Below are positions 1 to 10,566 of a stretch of DNA of 64,000 nt, one piece after another. Below the pieces are notes generated by a model. That model was not told where the DNA came from. It saw nothing but the letters and a program-made list of their open reading frames with translations, and made no database searches. A program made the position numbers and the translations under genes. Numbering within the stretch: position 1 is the first letter of the stretch; every line of letters begins with the position of its first letter. Source of the stretch: Carettochelys insculpta (lineage: Eukaryota > Chordata > Testudines > Carettochelyidae); assembly GCF_033958435.1 (NCBI RefSeq), contig NC_134138.1, positions 4,910,001-4,974,000 on the forward strand. The letters run 5' to 3'.

Positions 1-90
1 TAGTAAACTTCAAAATGGCCATTTGCATGGCTATTTGCATGGCCATTTTGAAGTTTGGGGCACGTTTAGACGTAGCCAAGGTTAGCAATT
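1..90. repeat. Right end of palindromic Harbinger-type MITE (truncated by window edge)
   Basis: The sequence matches the right terminus of the complete MITE at 37600-38035, including the paired AAATGGCC/GGCCATTT motifs. It ends in a degenerate GTAGACGTAGCC terminus near position 80. The left part lies outside the window. Confidence 0.75.
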
Positions 91-94
91 TTGA

Positions 95-215
95 AATCTC
101 ATCTTTTAACATCCAAGTTAACCTCAAAATAGGGCCTGATGCATACAGACACAATAGGTGCTATTTCGAAGTTGGTGCCACTACTTCAAAGTAGTATGCA
201 CGTGCAGACACAGCT
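95..215 (+). repeat. Right-end fragment of non-autonomous Harbinger element
   Basis: About 120 bp resemble the last part of the Harbinger element at 14820-14926, ending in CAGACACAGCT. It is strongly decayed compared with the copies at 42105-42815 and 47783-48464. Confidence 0.65.
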
Positions 216-700
216 GGGGAGAGTTTGTTAAGCCAGGTTTACAGCTATGTAGCCAAAGCATAAGCAAGGCCATGGCACTCAGCAAACTAGCTCAACCAAC
301 ACTCATCCCCTTTTCCCTCCAAAGGCTTTAAACCAGGGAGCCCTGTGTAATCAACATCTTTAACAGCTACGGTGGCTGCCCTGTCCCCCCACAACAACCC
401 AGAGCATTGGTGACATCTCACAACTCCCGCTTTAAGTGTCAGCTTAAATTGTGATTTTACAACTACATGTTTACAATAGACCAAATCTCATGGCTAACTT
501 GCTACCCATTAGGCTTTGCCTGAAAAGGTATGACACATGCACATCTTTTGCATACTCAAGCAGATGACCTCTGGCAGACTCAGTCCTCCCAGCCTTCAGC
601 AGCGCTGCGTTCCCCTGCTCCCCATTCCCCACACTACCAAAGGCAGGGGAACTGCTGCTGCCCCCCACTTGAGCAGCCCACCTCCTCATCCAGCAGCTGC
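216..700. other. No recognised feature; left flank of LINE
   Basis: I see no gene or repeat family I can name here. Short open frames lack recognisable motifs. The 5' end of the downstream LINE may lie anywhere between about 540 and 900; no TSD could be matched. Confidence 0.4.
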
Positions 701-1436
701 TGCATCCTCACCCCCCAGGAAAGGTAAGGGGCTTCCGAAAGCGGCGGTTGGGCCCCCTCCACAGGCCTCCTCCTGTGGAGTGGCCTGGGAGGGGTGAGTT
801 TGGGCAGAGCCCTTCTTTTCCACCGGGGCTCCAGAGGGGTGGCTGCAAAGCCAGGGGTGGGGTGTTAGGGTGTGCCCCTGCCCCACCCCTGCAGCCACCC
901 CCCCTTACTGCCCCCCCACCCACACCCAGCCGCCGCTGGGGGCCCCTCCTCCACCTAGGCCCCCTTCTAACCAACTGCCCCTTCCTTCTCCCCCTGGTTT
1001 CTTGAAGGCTCTGCAGCAGCTGCTGTGGGCGCCCCCCCCCTCAGGCACACGTGGGCACCCCCACCCCCCCATTTCCACCAGGTTGGCTGTGCCCACGCCC
1101 CCTCCCACCCCCCTTTATTTTTCACTTCACCTAAGTGCCTGAGCCCCCCCCCCACACACACACACGCACAAACTTCAATTCCCCACATCCCAGTGCAGAA
1201 AAGGAGCCATCTTACCATCTTGTGCTGGGAGCAGCAGCCATCTTAGGTTTCACCTTCCCCTGACCTCACTGCCCTCGCTCTGCCCCTCCCCCAGCTGACT
1301 GGGTCCTCAGCCCGGCTGGTGGGGGAGGGGCAGCCAGGCCTCCACCCTTCCTTCCCCTCCACTCTCATCCCCTCCCCCGCTCTCTCTTAAAGGCCCCACG
1401 CCCAATAAACTTCCCCCATCTTATAAACCCACCACC

Positions 1437-4322
1437 ATGACCCCCACACCCGCCGGAGGGTCATCCGGTGACCCCCTCCTCCCCTTGTCTTCCACTGTCA
1501 CCCCATCCACCCCCGAAACGGCGGCCCACTCATCCAGGGCCACCCAAGACTCTGCCGCCAGGTCGGCTGAGGGCGCGGGCGCAGGCTCCGGAGCTCCTAC
1601 CACCTCCGCCGCGGCGTCCTCCAGCAACCTGGCCCCGCACCCACCCCCCCAAAAGGGCAGGAAGGGCCAGGGGAAAAGAAAGGGCAAGAGCCCCACCTGG
1701 AAAGCTAAACCCCCCATGGCGGGGACTCTCCCCCCGGCTGCCCAAGCACTCGCCACAGCCTCCCCTTCTCCCCTTCCCCCTGCTCCCTCCACCACCCCTG
1801 GGGGCCCCGACATCTCGGCCCCCAGGTTGTATGCCCAGGTGGCGGCCACTGCGCCGCACCCTGCTCCTTCTGCCTCCGCCAGGACTACCATCCCCGACGG
1901 TCGCGGCCCCTTCCCCGCGCTCACCAGGAGGCACGGGGTCCGCTGCCTCCTGGTGGCTGCCTCGCCCCACGTGGAAACCTACGTGCGGGCGTTGGCACGG
2001 GTGGTGGGGTCCGCGGCCGTGGTGGCGGCCTCCCGGATGTTCGGGAAGATCGTCTTCTTCCTGGCTTCGGAAGCCGCCGCCCAGGAGGCGGTGGAGAGGG
2101 GCCTGGCGGTTGGGGGCGTGCACGTGCCCCTGGAGCCGCTGGAAGACCTGGTCGTGCGGGTGGTGTTCTCGTCCGTCCCGCCCTTCCTTCCCAACGCCGC
2201 CCTTCTGCCTTTCCTCACCGCCCTGGGCCGGCCTTTGACGGTCCTGAGTCCCCTCCCCCTAGGCTGCAAAGACCCCGCCCTCCGGCACGTGCTCTCCTTC
2301 CGCCGGCAGGCCCGAGTCCAACTGCCGCCGGCGGCAGCACAGGGCGGGGTGGCCCAGGAGGGGACTATACTGGGGCCCTATCAAGGGGCCCAGTACCGGG
2401 TCTTCTACACCCTGGGGGAGGCCCAGTGCTTCGGGTGCCGGGCGGCGGGGCATGTCCGGAGGGATTGCCCCCTGGCCCGGCACGAAGGAGAGGAGCCCGG
2501 GACCTCCTCCGACCCGGGGGGCGTCAGCCACGAGACCGGCGGCACCCCGACCGCGACAGGCCCAGGGACCGCCTCTCCTCTTTTAGGCCCGGACGGATCC
2601 ATCGCCGCTCGGGCGTCGGAGGGCGCCCGGCAGCATGGTGCCGGGAGAGAAGAAGCGGGTGCCGGCGCCCGAGCGGGCACACAAGCCGGGCCCGTGGAGG
2701 AGAGGGAGGCAGGGCCGGCGGCAGGACCACAAGAGGGCCCACCCCAGGGCGGGCCGCCCCTCTCCCTCGCCGCCCCACCCCCCTCCTCCCTCCCTCCCTC
2801 CTTGTCGGCCCTATCCCCTGGCCCCTCCTCCTCTACTGCCCAGCCCGCCTCCTCGGAGGACTGGGTATTGGTGGGGGGGAAAAGGAAAAAAGGGGGTGCG
2901 CGCGTCCGGCATCCCACCCCGCCGGAGGACAGGGTGGAGGTGCCACGCAAGGCACCCAAGAGATCCGCCAGCCCCGCTCCACCCGCTGAACCCCCGGCTA
3001 CCAACCATCTGCCGGGGGCGACGGAGGTTGCCGCCGCGGCGGCCGAGGAAATTAACACCCCCCCGGCCCTGGAGCCAGAGCCAAAAGAGGCCGAGACGGC
3101 CCTCCCTGTGCCCGCGCCCTCCTCCGACACCCCTCCGGCCGCTACCCAGGTGGCTGTAATGGAGCGCCCGGAGGAGGTGGCTCCCGGCCTCGCCCTCCTC
3201 TCACAGGAGGTCGAGGCCCTGGGCCTCACCCCGGTGGCCCTGGACATGGAAGGCCTGCTATTAGAGGCCTGTGGGCCGCCTTTGGACTCTCCCCCACCCC
3301 TCCCACTTTCCCTCACCCCTCCCACCAGCGATCCCTCACTTGCCACCTCCTTCTGCCCTGAGTTGTCCCAAGGGGCAACCCCTCCCCCAACTAGGGACAA
3401 CCCCCCGGCGGAGGTCGGCCAGCCCCCAGACGCCCTAGGGGAATTAGGGCTCCCCTTGCACCCCCCCTTCGTCCCTGCAAATGAAAACCCCAATACCCTC
3501 TCCCCCGACCTGCCGGCGCCTCCCGCTGAGAGTGCCGGCACCTCAACCTCTACCCTGCCATTGCCTCAGGAAGCCCCCCTCCTGGAGACCTCCTTGGCCC
3601 ATATTTCCGCCCTTGCTCCCACCTTGGCCTCACTGCTTGCCACCCCCGCCATACCCCTTCCCAGCCAATGCCCCGCTCCAGAACCCGCAATCCCCCCCAC
3701 TCTTAACCCTCCCCTTCCTCCTCCCCCCCATGACCCCCCTCTTCCCCCACTGATCTCTACCTCCCCTGCCCCCATACCTCCCCCTCCCTTTTACCCCTGC
3801 CCACTCATACCTGCCCCCGAGGACGTAACCCCTCAGGAGGCCCCTCTTGCACTGCCCTCTCCCAGAACCTCCGGGGCTGCTCTCCCTCCGCCGCCCTCAT
3901 CCCTCCCAAACTCAGGCCCCAGTCCCTCCCCCAACCTCTTCTCTGGCCGGGGGGCACAAAAGAACGCGAGGCCGACGGGTTCTCAAGACCCCGAGACCTC
4001 GGCACCCCACGCGCTGGCGGGCGAGATGCGCCAGTTCTTGGAGGATGTTCGCGGCTCCAAGAACAAGGTTACTCTCGCCCTCCAGCGCTGGGGAGATTTT
4101 CATTCTGCCCTGGAGTCCGCGAGGGCCCTTCTGAGGGAGGGCAAGGGGACCGGGAAGAGGGACGCCGCGGTCTACCAACGGGCCCGTGGCTTCCGTGACG
4201 CCCTCGTCACTTTTGGCGTGGCTCACGGCTTGCTGCGTGGCCCCACGGGAACCGCTGGCGCTCCCTCTGGCGAGGATCCTCCCCAGCCCTCCAAATGGCG
4301 CCGTTCGTCTTTGCCACACTAA
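1437..4322 (+). CDS. LINE ORF1, CCHC zinc-knuckle gag-like protein
   Basis: This uninterrupted 961-residue ORF is probably the nucleic-acid-binding ORF1 protein that packages the LINE transcript. The N-terminal third is Ala/Pro/Ser-rich. A folded region around residues 155-330 precedes a classic zinc knuckle at about residues 331-345 (C-x2-C-x4-H-x4-C). A long Pro-rich, low-complexity section follows (residues about 350-840). A short basic and helical segment ends the protein (about residues 862-930). The ATG at 1437 follows the C-rich leader and is the first in the frame. The stop overlaps the start of ORF2 by 28 bp in another frame, a layout that suggests reinitiation or coupled translation. 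Absence of stops over 2.9 kb suggests a young copy, although the high GC content also lowers stop frequency. Confidence 0.82.
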   Translation: MTPTPAGGSSGDPLLPLSSTVTPSTPETAAHSSRATQDSAARSAEGAGAGSGAPTTSAAASSSNLAPHPPPQKGRKGQGKRKGKSPTWKAKPPMAGTLPPAAQALATASPSPLPPAPSTTPGGPDISAPRLYAQVAATAPHPAPSASARTTIPDGRGPFPALTRRHGVRCLLVAASPHVETYVRALARVVGSAAVVAASRMFGKIVFFLASEAAAQEAVERGLAVGGVHVPLEPLEDLVVRVVFSSVPPFLPNAALLPFLTALGRPLTVLSPLPLGCKDPALRHVLSFRRQARVQLPPAAAQGGVAQEGTILGPYQGAQYRVFYTLGEAQCFGCRAAGHVRRDCPLARHEGEEPGTSSDPGGVSHETGGTPTATGPGTASPLLGPDGSIAARASEGARQHGAGREEAGAGARAGTQAGPVEEREAGPAAGPQEGPPQGGPPLSLAAPPPSSLPPSLSALSPGPSSSTAQPASSEDWVLVGGKRKKGGARVRHPTPPEDRVEVPRKAPKRSASPAPPAEPPATNHLPGATEVAAAAAEEINTPPALEPEPKEAETALPVPAPSSDTPPAATQVAVMERPEEVAPGLALLSQEVEALGLTPVALDMEGLLLEACGPPLDSPPPLPLSLTPPTSDPSLATSFCPELSQGATPPPTRDNPPAEVGQPPDALGELGLPLHPPFVPANENPNTLSPDLPAPPAESAGTSTSTLPLPQEAPLLETSLAHISALAPTLASLLATPAIPLPSQCPAPEPAIPPTLNPPLPPPPHDPPLPPLISTSPAPIPPPPFYPCPLIPAPEDVTPQEAPLALPSPRTSGAALPPPPSSLPNSGPSPSPNLFSGRGAQKNARPTGSQDPETSAPHALAGEMRQFLEDVRGSKNKVTLALQRWGDFHSALESARALLREGKGTGKRDAAVYQRARGFRDALVTFGVAHGLLRGPTGTAGAPSGEDPPQPSKWRRSSLPH

Positions 4323-7300
4323 ACGTCAGGGGCTGCGGGTCGGGTCTCCGCAGGTGCCGAGTGCTCTCCTTCCTCCGAGAGGGGGGGTACTCGGTCACCT
4401 TTCTACAGGAGACCCACACTACTCCGGCCGCCGAAGCCAAGTGGCGGCTGGAGTGGGGAGACGGGGTCCACTTTAGTCATCTCTCGGCCCGGCAGGCCGG
4501 GGTAGCGACCCTGTTCTCCCCAGACCTGCAGCCCGAGGTGCTGGGGAGCGTCGAGGTCGTGCCGGGCCGCCTGCTGTATCTCCGGGTGCGGGTGGAGGGG
4601 CTGCCTCTTCACCTTGTCAACATCTATGCCCCGACACTCGGCCCGGAGAGAACCCCTTTCTTCCGGCAGGCGGCGGCCTTCCTCGACACCATCGATCCTC
4701 GCGAGTGCCTGGTCCTCGGCAGGGATTTCAACTGCACCCTCGAGGAGCGGGACCGCACGGGGACCGAGAAGTGCCAGGCCGCTGCGGACGTCCTCAGGGA
4801 GCTCATTAACCGTCGCTCCCTGGTGGACGTCTGGCGCAGCCACCACCCAGACGAGGACGCCGGCTTCACCTACGTCCGGGTGGTGGGCCATAAATCTGTA
4901 CACTCCCAGTTGGACCGCATTTACATCTCGCGGCACCATCTCTCCCAGGCCCACGCCTCCAGCGTACGGCCGGCCCCCTTCTCGGACCACCATCTGGTGG
5001 CCGTGAAGGCTTCCCTCTCGCCGGGGAGGCGGGGGTCGGCCTACTGGCATTTTAACAACAGCCTGCTGGAGGACGTGGGCTTCATGGCGTCCTTCCGGGA
5101 GTTCTGGCTGGCCTGGCGCGAGCAGCGGCACGCCTTTCCCTCGGCACGGCGGTGGTGGGACCTGGGAAAGGTGCGCGCGCGGCTCTTCTGCCGCGACTAT
5201 ACTCGGGGGGCCAGCCAGCGGCGGGATGCGTTGATAGGGCAGCTGGAACGGGAGGTCCTTGAGCTGGAGAGGCGTCTAGCCGCCAGCCCCGGAGATCCAT
5301 CCCTCTGCGGCACGTACCAGGAGAAGCGGGACGAGCTCAGGACCCTCGACACCCATCGGGCACAGGGGGCCTTGGTGAGGTCGCGAATCCAACTCCTGCG
5401 GGAGATGGACCGCGGCTCCCGCTTCTTCTACGCCCTGGAGAAAAAGAGGGGCGCCCAAAAACATATCCCCTGCCTTCTGGCGGAGGATGGCACCCCTCTT
5501 ACGGATCCGGCGGAGATGCGCGAGAGGGCTCGCGCCTTCTACGCCGCCCTTTTCTCCCCGGATCCGACCGACGCCAACGCCCGCAGGGCGCTCTGGGACC
5601 AACTCCCGTCGGTCAGCACCGGCGACCGGGACCGGCTGGAGCTTCCTCTCACTCCGGCCGAGCTCTCGGAAGCCCTCCGTCTCATGCCCACCAATAAATC
5701 CCCGGGCATGGACGGGCTGACCGTGGAGTTTTACCGCGTGTTTTGGGACGTCCTCGGCCCAGACCTGCTCGGCGTCTGGGCCGAGGCCCTGCAAAGCGGG
5801 GTGCTCCCCCTCTCGTGCAGGCGGGCAGTCCTCAGCCTGCTGCCCAAGAAGGGGGACCCCCGTGACCTCAAGAACTGGCGTCCCATCTCGCTCCTCAGCA
5901 CGGACTACAAGATCATTGCCAAAGCCAACTCCCGTCGCTTGGGGTCCGTGCTGCAGGACGTGGTCCACCCCGACCAGACCTACACCGTCCCGGGCCGCAC
6001 CATCCTGCATAATTTGTCCCTGGTCCGGGATCTCTTAGAGCTTGGGTGTAGGGACGGCCTGTCGTTCGCCCTCCTGTCCCTGGACCAGGAGAAGGCGTTC
6101 GACAGGGTGGACCACGGGTATCTCCTGGGCACCCTGCAGGCCTTTGGCTTCGGACCCCGCTTCGTCGCGTTTCTCCGGGTGCTGTACGCTGCCTCGGAGT
6201 GCATGGTCAAGCTCAACTGGACCCTGACCGCTCCGGTCAGCTTCGGACGGGGAGTACGACAAGGCTGCCCGCTCTCAGGACAGCTGTATGCTCTGGCCAT
6301 CGAGCCCTTCCTCTGCCTCCTTCGGCGAAGGTTGACGGGGTTGGCGCTTCCAGAGGCAGGGCTGCGGCTAGTCCTGTCGGCGTACGCCGACGACGTGCTC
6401 CTCGTGGTCCAGGACCCGGGAGACCTGGCGCGGCTGGAGGCCTGCCAAGCTATCTACTCGGCAGCCTCCTCCCCCCGGGTCAACTGGGTCAAGAGCTCTG
6501 GCCTGGTGGTCGGGACCGGATGGCAGACGAGCCGCCTCCCACCCACGCTTCAGGCCATCCGGTGGAGCGCGGGTCCGCTGCTCTATCTAGGCGTCTTTCT
6601 CTCCGCCACGCATCCCTCTCCGCCGGAAAACTGGCAAGGCCTAGAGAGCAGGGTCGCTGAGCGGTTGCGGAGGTGGACAGGGCTACTCCAGTGTCTCTCC
6701 CTCCGAGGGAGAGCGCTGGTGTTGAACCAACTAGTCCTGTCCATGCTCTGGCACCGCCTCAGCACCCTGGTCCCACCCCCCGGGTTCCTGGACCAGCTCC
6801 AGAGGTCAATCCTGGAGTTCTTCTGGCCAGGACTGCACTGGGTCCCTGCAGGGGTACTCCATCTCCCCCCGGAGGAGGGGGGACAGGGCCTGACCTGCAT
6901 GCGCACTCAGGTCCATGTCTTCCGCCTCCGGGCCCTGCAGATGCTTCTTAACACCAACAGTGCAGATAGTCCGGCGTGGAGCACGCTGGCGCACGCTTTC
7001 CTCCGCCGTTACCGAGGGCTCCGATGCGACCGGCAGCTCCTCTATTTATCCTGCAGAGACCGTCCGCGAGGCCTCTCGGAGCTGCCGGCCTTCTACCAGG
7101 ACCTCCTCCGCACTTGGCGGCTGCTCGCAGCCTCCAGGTCCTTAGGGGCCACCGTGGGAGAAGACCTCCTCGCGGAGCCCCTGCTACACAACCCCCACCT
7201 TCGTGTGCAGGCGGCGGAGTCTTGCACGGTGCGCCGGAGGCTGGTCCTAGGTGGAATCACCAGGGTCGGAGACCTCCTGGACTACGAGCGGGGGGACTGG

Positions 7301-8221
7301 ATGGAGGCCCCGGCGTTCGCCCGGCGCATGGGGCTCTCCGACCTACGCTCCCCCAGTCTCGTACTCCGGGAGGTGAAGGCTGCCCTGCCCTCCACAGCTC
7401 ACAGTTACCTCGGCCGGGTCCTGCGAGAGGGTGCACCCCGCCCCCCTCCCACTCCTAGCCCTCCGGACCTCTTCGTGGGCCCCCGGCTCCGCGATCCTGC
7501 CCGCCCCCCTCCCCCCCATCACCTCAGCCGGCTGCACACTTTCCAGCCGGTCCCCTTCCGAACCGCACCTCGACACCTTCTGTACGCGCTCGTGCTTCAC
7601 ACGCTCCACTTCCCCACCCTCGTGTCCCGCCCCGATCACAAATGGCGGGACCTCTTGCCGTCATCGGAGGGTGGGGAGCCCCGGTGGGCCGGCCTCTACT
7701 CCACCTTGGTCCCGCGGCCCGCCGGGGACATCAGCTGGAGAATCCTCCACGGAGCGGTGAGCACGGGCGTGTACCTGGCGCGGTTCACCCCCATCCCGGA
7801 CACCTGTACCTTTTGTGGCACGAGGGAGAACCTGGCGCACATCTACATCTAGTGCGCCAGGCTGCAGCCCCTCTTCCGGCTCCTCCAGAACCTCCTCTTG
7901 AGGTTCTGGCTGCACTTCTCCCCACACCTTCTCATCCTCTCACACCCTATCCGTGGCCCCACAAAGTCGCGGGACCTCCTCGTCAGCCTCCTCCTGGCCA
8001 CGGCCAAAATGGCCATTTCTGAAACCAGGGAGAGGAGGCTGGCACGGGGGGCGACCTGCGACTGTGGGGCCTACTTCCGTTCCTCCCTCCGCTCACGAAT
8101 CCGAGCAGAGTTCCTCTGGGCGGCGTCCACCAACTCCCTGGACGCCTTTGAGGAACGGTGGGCGCTGTCCGGGGTCCTCTGCTCGGTGTCCCCCTCTGGC
8201 TCCCTCATTTTAAACCTTTGA
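4295..8221 (+). pseudogene. LINE ORF2, endonuclease plus reverse transcriptase, one premature stop
   Basis: ORF2 nicks target DNA and copies the LINE RNA at the nick. The N-terminal endonuclease shows the expected Asn (TLNVRG), Glu (LQETH), Tyr (NIYAP), Asp (SQLDRIY) and SDHH motifs. The usual GGDFN motif reads GRDFN, a Gly-to-Arg change next to the catalytic Asp. The reverse transcriptase follows, with SLDQEKAFDRV, GVRQGCPLS and the catalytic AYADD near residue 700. A C-terminal Cys/His region begins CTFCGTRENLAHIY. A TAG at 7850-7852 (codon 1186) interrupts this region. The same frame continues open to a TGA at 8219-8221, so the full frame would be about 1308 codons. I call it a pseudogene because of the stop. 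Readthrough or a still-active truncated protein cannot be excluded. Confidence 0.85.
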
Positions 8222-8474
8222 CCCTCACTCCCGCTCCTGGTTTTCTTTCGTTGTCCCCCGTATTTACTTGGAACCGGGCTGTTTTTAATGGGTCCCCTCT
8301 CATCGTGAGAGGGGCCTTGTAGCCGTGGGCAGGCTATGCCTGCCCACTCCCCCGGCATCCAATAGGTACACTTAGAAATCTCATGAGTACATGGGACCAA
8401 GGGAACTTGAAACTACGTGGGTTTTTTTTCAAAAGCAGCTCTGTCTGAACAACGAGCATCTAACAAGCTACGTT

Positions 8475-8800
8475 GGCTGTGTCTACACGTGCCCAAAACT
8501 TCGAAATGGCCACCCAAATGGCCATTTTGAAGTTTACTAATCAAGCGCGGAAATGCATATTCAGAGCTTCATTAGCATGCAGGCGGCAGCAGCGCTTCGA
8601 AATTGACGCTTCTTGCCGCCACGCAGGGCATCCAGACAGGGCTCCTTTTCGAAAAGACCCCACCTAGCTCAAAGTCCCCTTATTTTCATGAGCTAATGGG
8701 AATAAAGGAACTTCAAAATAGGCAGCCTTTTTTGAAAAGCACCCCATTTAGACCTGTCACACAAGTGGCAAAAAGCATCAATTTTAAAGCACCACTCCTG
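8475..8800 (+). repeat. Partial palindromic MITE (left arm and part of right arm)
   Basis: It starts with GGCTGTGTCTACACGTGCC, the same terminus as the intact MITE at 37600-38035. It is recognisable through the centre (CATGAGCTAATGGG) and then decays. The right terminus is missing. Confidence 0.8.
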
Positions 8801-9129
8801 GGTTGCGCAGGGATCCTTTCATCGGGGGTGGAGGATATAGACCTTTTTTTTGGAAGTGAAAGTGTTTGGTCAATGTGGGTCCTGTTTTTTTTTTTTTCTT
8901 CTTTTTGAGGAAACCTTTGGAAATGTGGTTGCAGGTGTTTTTGAGCTGGGGTTGCAGGAGGAGTGGGGGTTTGTTGTAATCAGTTTTCAGTAACTTTTCT
9001 TCATGGAAAAAGATAGAAGAAGTTCTTGGATTTTTGTAGTAAGCATGTGGTGGATGGTTGTTCTGGGGGTAATATAAGCTGTTGCAAAGGGGTGCTGTAG
9101 AAGGCATGGAATTTGTAGACAGGATTTTC
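8801..9129. repeat. Unclassified repeat, similar to 28850-29030
   Basis: This T-rich stretch shares the phrase around GGAAAAAGATAGAAGAAG with 28990-29015 in arm B. It therefore belongs to the duplicated block, but I recognise no gene or named element. Confidence 0.5.
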
Positions 9130-9734
9130 ATCTCCTGGACTGAAGCTGTATTTTGGAATGGCTATGCTAATAACTGAATGGAAAAACACCAATGAGGTGC
9201 TGAAATGAATATTCAGTGCCTCATTAGCATGCTGCTGGACAGGGCACTTTGTGGCTTGGTTCCATGGGGATCCTTTTTGAAAGGCCCTTGCAGACTTGGA
9301 AATCCCCTTATCAGTGGATAGGAACAAGGGGATTTTGAAGTGTGCAGGGTCCTTTGGGAAAGGACCCCCATGTAGCCAACCCACACGCAAGCAAAATGGG
9401 GCACTTTTGAAGTGCCGCGGGCGGCAGTATGCTAATGAGGTGCTGAATATTCATTTCAGCACCTCATTGGTATTCTTCGATTTGGCCATTAGCACGGCCA
9501 TTTCAAAATTTTGGCCAAGTGTGGCCACAGCCCCCTAGTCTTCAAAAGCCCCTAAAACCAAATAGGAATAAGGGGCTTTGCGAAGGCCCCCATCTGCACT
9601 GCATAGGCGGCCTGCTGTGGCTGCCGTTATGCTAATTAGGTGCCTCATATTCATGGTAGTGCCTCATTAGCACGTTCTGACCTTGCTTATTACCATGTCC
9701 CTTTTGGAAAGAAGGGGCTAGCGTAGACGTAGCC
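9130..9734 (+). repeat. Nested MITE-like inverted repeats in arm A
   Basis: The region is built of inverted motifs (TGCTGAAATGAATATTCAG, CTAATGAGGTGCTGAATATT) and ends with GCGTAGACGTAGCC at 9721-9734, a Harbinger-type terminus. Copies lie at about 29250-29885 and, inverted, at 41510-42100. The left terminus was not found, so the element looks truncated. Confidence 0.65.
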
Positions 9735-10208
9735 TTTGTGAGACTCCTTCTTGGTAGGTGCTGTAGTTAGGCCCAAAGCTGAAACTGCTACGAGCTGAGC
9801 AGAAGAACTGGCGGCTCAAGCCATGGAGAGCTGGTTTTGCCTCCAGCCACAATACAGGGGACAAACGGCCAGTGGGGGGGCAAGCAGGACATGGGACCAA
9901 TGAGAGGTTGTCTGGCCTTGCCTCAGGCTCAATGAGGGGTGCATCAGGGTGATGTGTCAGGGTCTGCACGGACTGGACAGAGTTGTAAGTGGGGCATTTG
10001 AGATGGGGTGCAGAGAAAGTTTGGGTGTGTGGATTGGATCCTTACAGTACTGGACTGGTGAGCCTGAGAGGCAAAGGACACTGCTCAATCCATCTGAGCT
10101 GGGACAGTTACTTGAGGGTTGGTTATGAACTCTGGGTGTGGGATTTTCCCAAGCTATTGCCATGTGATTTCTCTGCCTCTTTCATTAAAAGTTTCTTTCC
10201 TACACTGA
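9735..10208. repeat. Duplicated block P, no gene recognised
   Basis: The same sequence occurs at about 29886-30354 (+) and 41040-41508 (-). It ends with an ATTAAA motif near 10184 and the TCA target used by the Harbinger. The ATTAAA followed by the downstream block (14930-15110) resembles the 3' part of a retroviral LTR. I regard that only as a possibility. Confidence 0.55.
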
Positions 10209-10566
10209 GGCTACGTCTACACGTGAAGCCTACATCGAAGTAGCCTATTTCGATGTTGCGACATCGAAATAGGCTATTTCGATGAATAGCGTCTACACGT
10301 CCTCCAGGGCCGGCAACGTCGATGTTCAACTTCGACGTTGCTCAGCCCAACATCGAAATAGGCGCAGCGAGGGAACGTCTACACGCCCAAGTAGCACGCA
10401 TCGAAATACGGATACCAGGCACAGCTGCAGACAGGGTCAACGGGCGGACTAGCGCTTCCGGGGCAACAGCTAGCTGCTCCCTTAAAGGGCCCCTCCCACA
10501 CACACTCAGCCTGCACAGCACGCGGTCTGAGGAGCCATAGGCACACAGACCCCGGGCACCGCAGTC

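Larger units (their letters stand above)
700..8420 (+). mobile_element. Tx1/L1-group non-LTR retrotransposon, near full length
   Basis: The element has a C-rich 5' UTR up to 1436, ORF1 (1437-4322), ORF2 (4295-8221) and a short 3' UTR. The order zinc-knuckle ORF1, then apurinic-type endonuclease, reverse transcriptase and a C-terminal Cys-rich region in ORF2 fits the Tx1/L1 group of vertebrate LINEs. The 3' UTR includes a GC-rich hairpin-like stretch near 8300-8350. Both outer boundaries are estimates because I found no clear TSD. Base composition is GC-rich and unlike the AT-richer flanks. The clade is inferred from protein style and not from an alignment. Confidence 0.8.

Noticed and set aside
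2405..3541. Long open frame on the minus strand (378 codons) within the LINE
   Set aside because: It is antisense to ORF1 in very GC-rich DNA where stops are rare. It has no motif, and its composition is that of a shadow frame.
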